28,057 nt of DNA, from positions 1-28,057 of the forward strand of contig JALNXV010000005.1 of assembly GCA_023230175.1 (NCBI GenBank), given 5' to 3'. The DNA is from Candidatus Cloacimonadota bacterium. GTDB lineage: Bacteria; Cloacimonadota; Cloacimonadia; Cloacimonadales; WRIO01. This document shows positions 26,501-28,057 of the stretch, in pieces. A program made the position numbers and the translations under genes. The notes below the pieces were generated by a model. That model worked only from the letters and a program-made list of their open reading frames with translations. It ran no database searches and was not told the DNA's origin. Each line of letters starts with the position of its first letter. Position 1 is the stretch's first letter.

Positions 26501-27443
26501 AATGAACACATGGCAAAGGGATATTTTCTTCAATCCTATATATCTCTTTAATTGAATTATTTAGTAAAAACAAGTTTCTCAATATTATCTTTTTTTTCTT
26601 GATCACATAAATTAACAAAACTCCCAAAACTAAAGCGATCAAAAACCAAAATACAGCAAGCTTAATAACTTTATAATAATTTTTTATAGGAGTTGCATTG
26701 CCGGCAATATACTTATCAAGAGCTTTATAATAAACTGATTTTTTATCTTTTTTCATCTGTTCAATATGAAAATCAATTGTAGATAATATAATAGAAAATT
26801 TATCCTTAGGAGCAGCAAAGCGTAACTCAGTAGGTCTAAAAATTATTAAAGTGTCTTCAATCTTAAAATCATTAGAATACTGTAATCCATACATACGATT
26901 AACTGTACCAACATCAGCGGTATTATTTTCTATTGCAATAAATACATCTATATAATCCTTAACCTCAACTATTTCAAATTCTACTGAAAATGATTTCAAT
27001 AATTCCAAAAGACTAACAAAATAAATATCTCCTGCAACCCCTGCAACCCTTTTCCCTTCAATATCTAAAAAACTACTTATCTCTGAATTTCTTACTGAAT
27101 AAATTTGACCCCAATTTACAAAAACATTATTTTTGTTATAATTATATTTATCTATTCTTTCAGTAGTATATGCAATATCACCTAATAAATCTATCTCTTC
27201 ATTTTCTAACATATTAAGTAAAACATTCCATTCATTGCAAACATACTCAATTTCCCATTGTTCCCTATAAGCAATCTCTTCTAAAATATCTATAAATAAT
27301 CCTTGAGGTTTTTTATTTTCATCAATATAATATAGTGGTTCATTTTGGTAAACACCTACCTTTAAAGTAATTGCATTTATTAAATTTATTCCCATCAGTA
27401 TGAGAATTATACAGATAAATTTTATCATATTTTTAAAGCTCAT
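23577..27443 (-). CDS. Hybrid multi-PAS sensor kinase with periplasmic binding domain and Asn in the H-box
   Basis: 1288 residues. In order: signal (1-25); a periplasmic SBP_bac_3-type solute-binding domain (about 27-249, as in BvgS-like sensors); one transmembrane helix (261-281); five PAS-like domains (about 305-395, 412-530, 541-655, 668-785, 794-905); a DHp segment; an ATPase domain (N-box N1039, DNGIGI 1085-1090, FEPYFSTK, G2 EGFGLT 1109-1114); and a receiver (D1169, D1170, phosphoacceptor D1213, T1242, K1264). In the usual H-box A-H-D-F-N-N the His is replaced: here LANDFNN, with Asn at 933 and the nearest His at 930. Phosphotransfer may therefore be altered or lost. The ligand is unknown, possibly an amino acid. 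Monocistronic with its own promoter and AGGAGG site. Confidence 0.9.
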   Translation of the reverse strand: MSFKNMIKFICIILILMGINLINAITLKVGVYQNEPLYYIDENKKPQGLFIDILEEIAYREQWEIEYVCNEWNVLLNMLENEEIDLLGDIAYTTERIDKYNYNKNNVFVNWGQIYSVRNSEISSFLDIEGKRVAGVAGDIYFVSLLELLKSFSVEFEIVEVKDYIDVFIAIENNTADVGTVNRMYGLQYSNDFKIEDTLIIFRPTELRFAAPKDKFSIILSTIDFHIEQMKKDKKSVYYKALDKYIAGNATPIKNYYKVIKLAVFWFLIALVLGVLLIYVIKKKKIILRNLFLLNNSIKEIYRIEENIPLPCVHFDAKGTITYINSSFCQFSGYKYKDVIGEDIFSFFNYFNLKEIGINNQISKIHFIKDEKAFSVFKNHFNKELEYVAISVEHPEVLRCKRLIANQKNNTNLVFEFFPDSILISDFNGNILEVNNLLLSNFLFKNKESFFSNNHTLWDIFDLQTVEKIMSFILKNKDNNIIEYTGFVFNANHDEIKVVLNIVKLIEVDDSNYEKTEKIYIVIKNVSAEEKIKKNFLLSTEFFKKLFENSPLSILILDTQNKILDMNITFENTFGYRKSEKINQKLDEFFIPQEYQTEHLKAFENIIKNGTCELETYRLHSDGRLIKVKLNGSAIAIDQEIIGLYAIYRDITEESLRLNLLESMQKKYDILIRYSQDIIALVDENQNVIDISDSFCDITGWSKSDFFDREKVIKLIHPEDQEIVAKSFTYILKRKLKRHNIKYRFLHKQGHYVWIDELGSYIENCQSQTQGVLFISRDISETKKFEDTLTHQKEFFGILMNYFEEGLLIINNKEEVLFINNSFKNWTEVETVDIINKPYYVLFDYINKNVKTKLPVDFNIKNYVNLKNKQLIFKNSNKRIICNISIIPFEEFSGNAQNIVIISDITKTNKLNLEMNKIKNIDTLRNYTLHLANDFNNVLTAIMGHISLLKMFTGLNSSANIRIKKAEEAAFKAIEITQKIFPLQNMTNLIKTTFDVSTLFKDIHLPNTMKLALRIPEGLNLINTNFVMLKEAIRILIENSVESILEKEDKFFEEQIEIEVNELNLKNNDKVPLTDGLYTIIKIIDNGIGINDDIIDDIFEPYFSTKNKEGFGLTKALYLLRLLSCHLTIESIVNEKTTATIYIPKTEVSAVENDYTDINTQDINIIFMDDEHLVQDIAKEFMQKLGFNVDIASNGQEVLENMKAKNYDFYILDLIVDEGMGGRETAIEILKINPEAKMLLTTGMKTEKAFFEYKDIGFIDIIEKPIDFYQLKNKILKYYNIFYQDKKS

Positions 27444-27460
27444 AATTCCTCCTATTGTAT

Positions 27461-27489
27461 ATTCTATGTTTTATTGTTTTAACTGTCAA
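27461..27489 (-). promoter_or_regulatory. Promoter of the hybrid sensor kinase gene
   Basis: On the minus strand a perfect TTGACA (27489-27484), a 17-bp spacer and TAGAAT (27466-27461), with AGGAGG (27453-27448) directly before the start codon. The expected transcript start falls very close to the ribosome site, so the leader is minimal. Confidence 0.82.
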
Positions 27490-27565
27490 GAAAAATTCTC
27501 TTTTTTTTAAAAATGATTGATTATTTGGAAATCTTGAAATCAAAATTCTTTAATAGTAAAGACTT

Positions 27566-27598
27566 TTGAATAATGCTATTGTGCGAACATCCTTGCTT
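27566..27598 (-). repeat. Dispersed palindromic repeat copy with conserved tail
   Basis: On the minus strand AGCAAGGATGTTCGCACAA is followed by a short spacer and CATTATTCAA, the same core and tail order as the copy at 15112. Confidence 0.65.
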
Positions 27599-27680
27599 AA
27601 GCCGAAAGCTCCTTCACTTCAAGAAAATCATCTAAATATTATCCACAAATTTTTCATTAAATTACGATTATTCTTCAAGG

Positions 27681-27714
27681 GACCTCCAAGATGCTTTAAA
27701 GCATCTTGGAGGTC
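27681..27714. repeat. 34-bp perfect palindrome
   Basis: The sequence from GACCTCCAAGATGC to GCATCTTGGAGGTC is its own reverse complement through a central TTTAAA. After one mismatch the symmetry continues with CAAG (27676-27679) and CTTG (27716-27719). It lies about 58 bp upstream of the antiporter -35 box. Confidence 0.95.
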
Positions 27715-27771
27715 ACTTGCTTATTGCAAATATAATCAAGATTAAATATTCCATAGAACCTGATATTTTTC

Positions 27772-27800
27772 TTGACAAAAGAAACTAATAAATAAATACT
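27772..27800 (+). promoter_or_regulatory. Promoter of the antiporter gene
   Basis: Perfect TTGACA (27772-27777), a 17-bp spacer and AATACT (27795-27800) as a moderate -10. The start codon is at 27835 with GGAG at 27825-27828. Confidence 0.6.
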
Positions 27801-27834
27801 CTTAAAATAGATAAAACCTAAATCGGAGAACAAA

Positions 27835-28057
27835 ATGATTTTAATATTTTCACTACTTATAATATTTGCAATGCTATCAACAAAACTTAGTTCAAAAACT
27901 GGGTTACCTTTATTAATTGGATTTATTCTTGTCGGAATACTTGCCGGTAGTGATGTACTAAACTTATACTATTTTGATAATGCTTTATTAACAAAACGTA
28001 TCGCAGATATTTTGCTAATATTTATTATTTTTGAAGGTGGGTTTAGGATAACTAAGA
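27835..28057 (+). CDS. K+(Na+)/H+ antiporter, NhaP2/CvrA type (partial, runs off the window)
   Basis: Only the first 74 codons are present. They encode a first membrane helix (MILIFSLLIIFAML), then STKLSSKTGLPLLIGFILVG and ILAGSD, then YYFDNALLTKRIADILLIFI and IFEGGFR. This is the N-terminal signature of CPA1-family cell-volume/K+ efflux antiporters (S-x-R/K-x-GLPLLL, GMLAGSDG, LIFFDGGL in relatives). It would sit in the inner membrane and exchange cations for protons. Whether the C-terminal TrkA-C/CorC-type domains typical of NhaP2 follow cannot be seen. It has its own promoter and lies divergently from the sensor kinase. Confidence 0.85.
   Translation, partial: MILIFSLLIIFAMLSTKLSSKTGLPLLIGFILVGILAGSDVLNLYYFDNALLTKRIADILLIFIIFEGGFRITK

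Larger units (their letters stand above)
27444..27834. other. Divergent intergenic region with palindromes
   Basis: Separates the sensor-kinase and antiporter genes. It contains one promoter for each, a dispersed repeat copy and a 34-bp perfect palindrome, all listed separately. No gene or structured RNA was recognised. Confidence 0.7.

Overview
The window comes from an AT-rich, Gram-negative-type bacterium, most likely a member of the FCB superphylum outside Bacteroidota, and best matched by Candidatus Cloacimonadota. The evidence is a PorV-like outer-membrane protein, secreted proteins ending in type A sorting / FlgD-like C-terminal domains (YPNP, SGIYF, SGVYFYKM motifs), DUF5683-like envelope proteins, a choice-of-anchor-J/carboxypeptidase-regulatory-domain surface protein and an anaerobe-style set of ferredoxin, rubrerythrin-like protein and formate-THF ligase. 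Clear TTGACA/TATAAT-type promoters and strong AGGAGG ribosome binding sites argue against Bacteroidota proper. The taxonomy is inferred from protein style, not from a marker-gene search.

Layout. (1) 1-364: dispersed palindromic repeats, then a tRNA-Leu(CAA). (2) 365-6887, plus strand: a compact envelope/secretion cluster with a PorV/PorQ-like barrel, an M6 metalloprotease with a C-terminal sorting domain, and three tandem, diverged DUF5683-like paralogues. (3) 7013-9467, minus strand: a 2[4Fe-4S] ferredoxin with its own promoter and terminator, then a rubrerythrin-like/fhs two-gene operon. (4) 9942-14957, plus strand: a monocistronic 1671-residue secreted repeat protein with its own promoter and terminator. 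(5) 14958-15971: about 1 kb without genes, rich in hairpins and repeat remnants. (6) 15972-23418, minus strand: a tightly packed seven-gene run panD-panC-lysC-response regulator-metG-spoIID-like-miaB with several start/stop overlaps. (7) 23577-27443, minus strand: a 1288-residue hybrid sensor kinase. (8) 27444-27834: a divergent intergenic region with a 34-bp perfect palindrome. (9) 27835-end, plus strand: the start of an NhaP2/CvrA-type K+(Na+)/H+ antiporter.

How the genes work together. The first cluster probably serves the outer membrane: the PorV-like barrel may help deliver sorting-domain cargo such as the adjacent protease, and the repeat protein at 9942 would be another cargo. The minus-strand housekeeping operon links two fates of aspartate (beta-alanine/pantothenate and the lysine/threonine/methionine branch) with Met-tRNA synthesis, tRNA modification and a SpoIID-like cell-wall protein. 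An orphan receiver protein is translationally embedded in it.

The most unusual items are the sensor kinase, whose H-box phosphoacceptor position holds Asn (N933) while the ATP-binding boxes and C-terminal receiver look intact; the DUF5683-like trio next to a PorV/M6 pair; the orphan receiver between lysC and metG; and a family of palindromic intergenic repeats together with two very long perfect hairpins.
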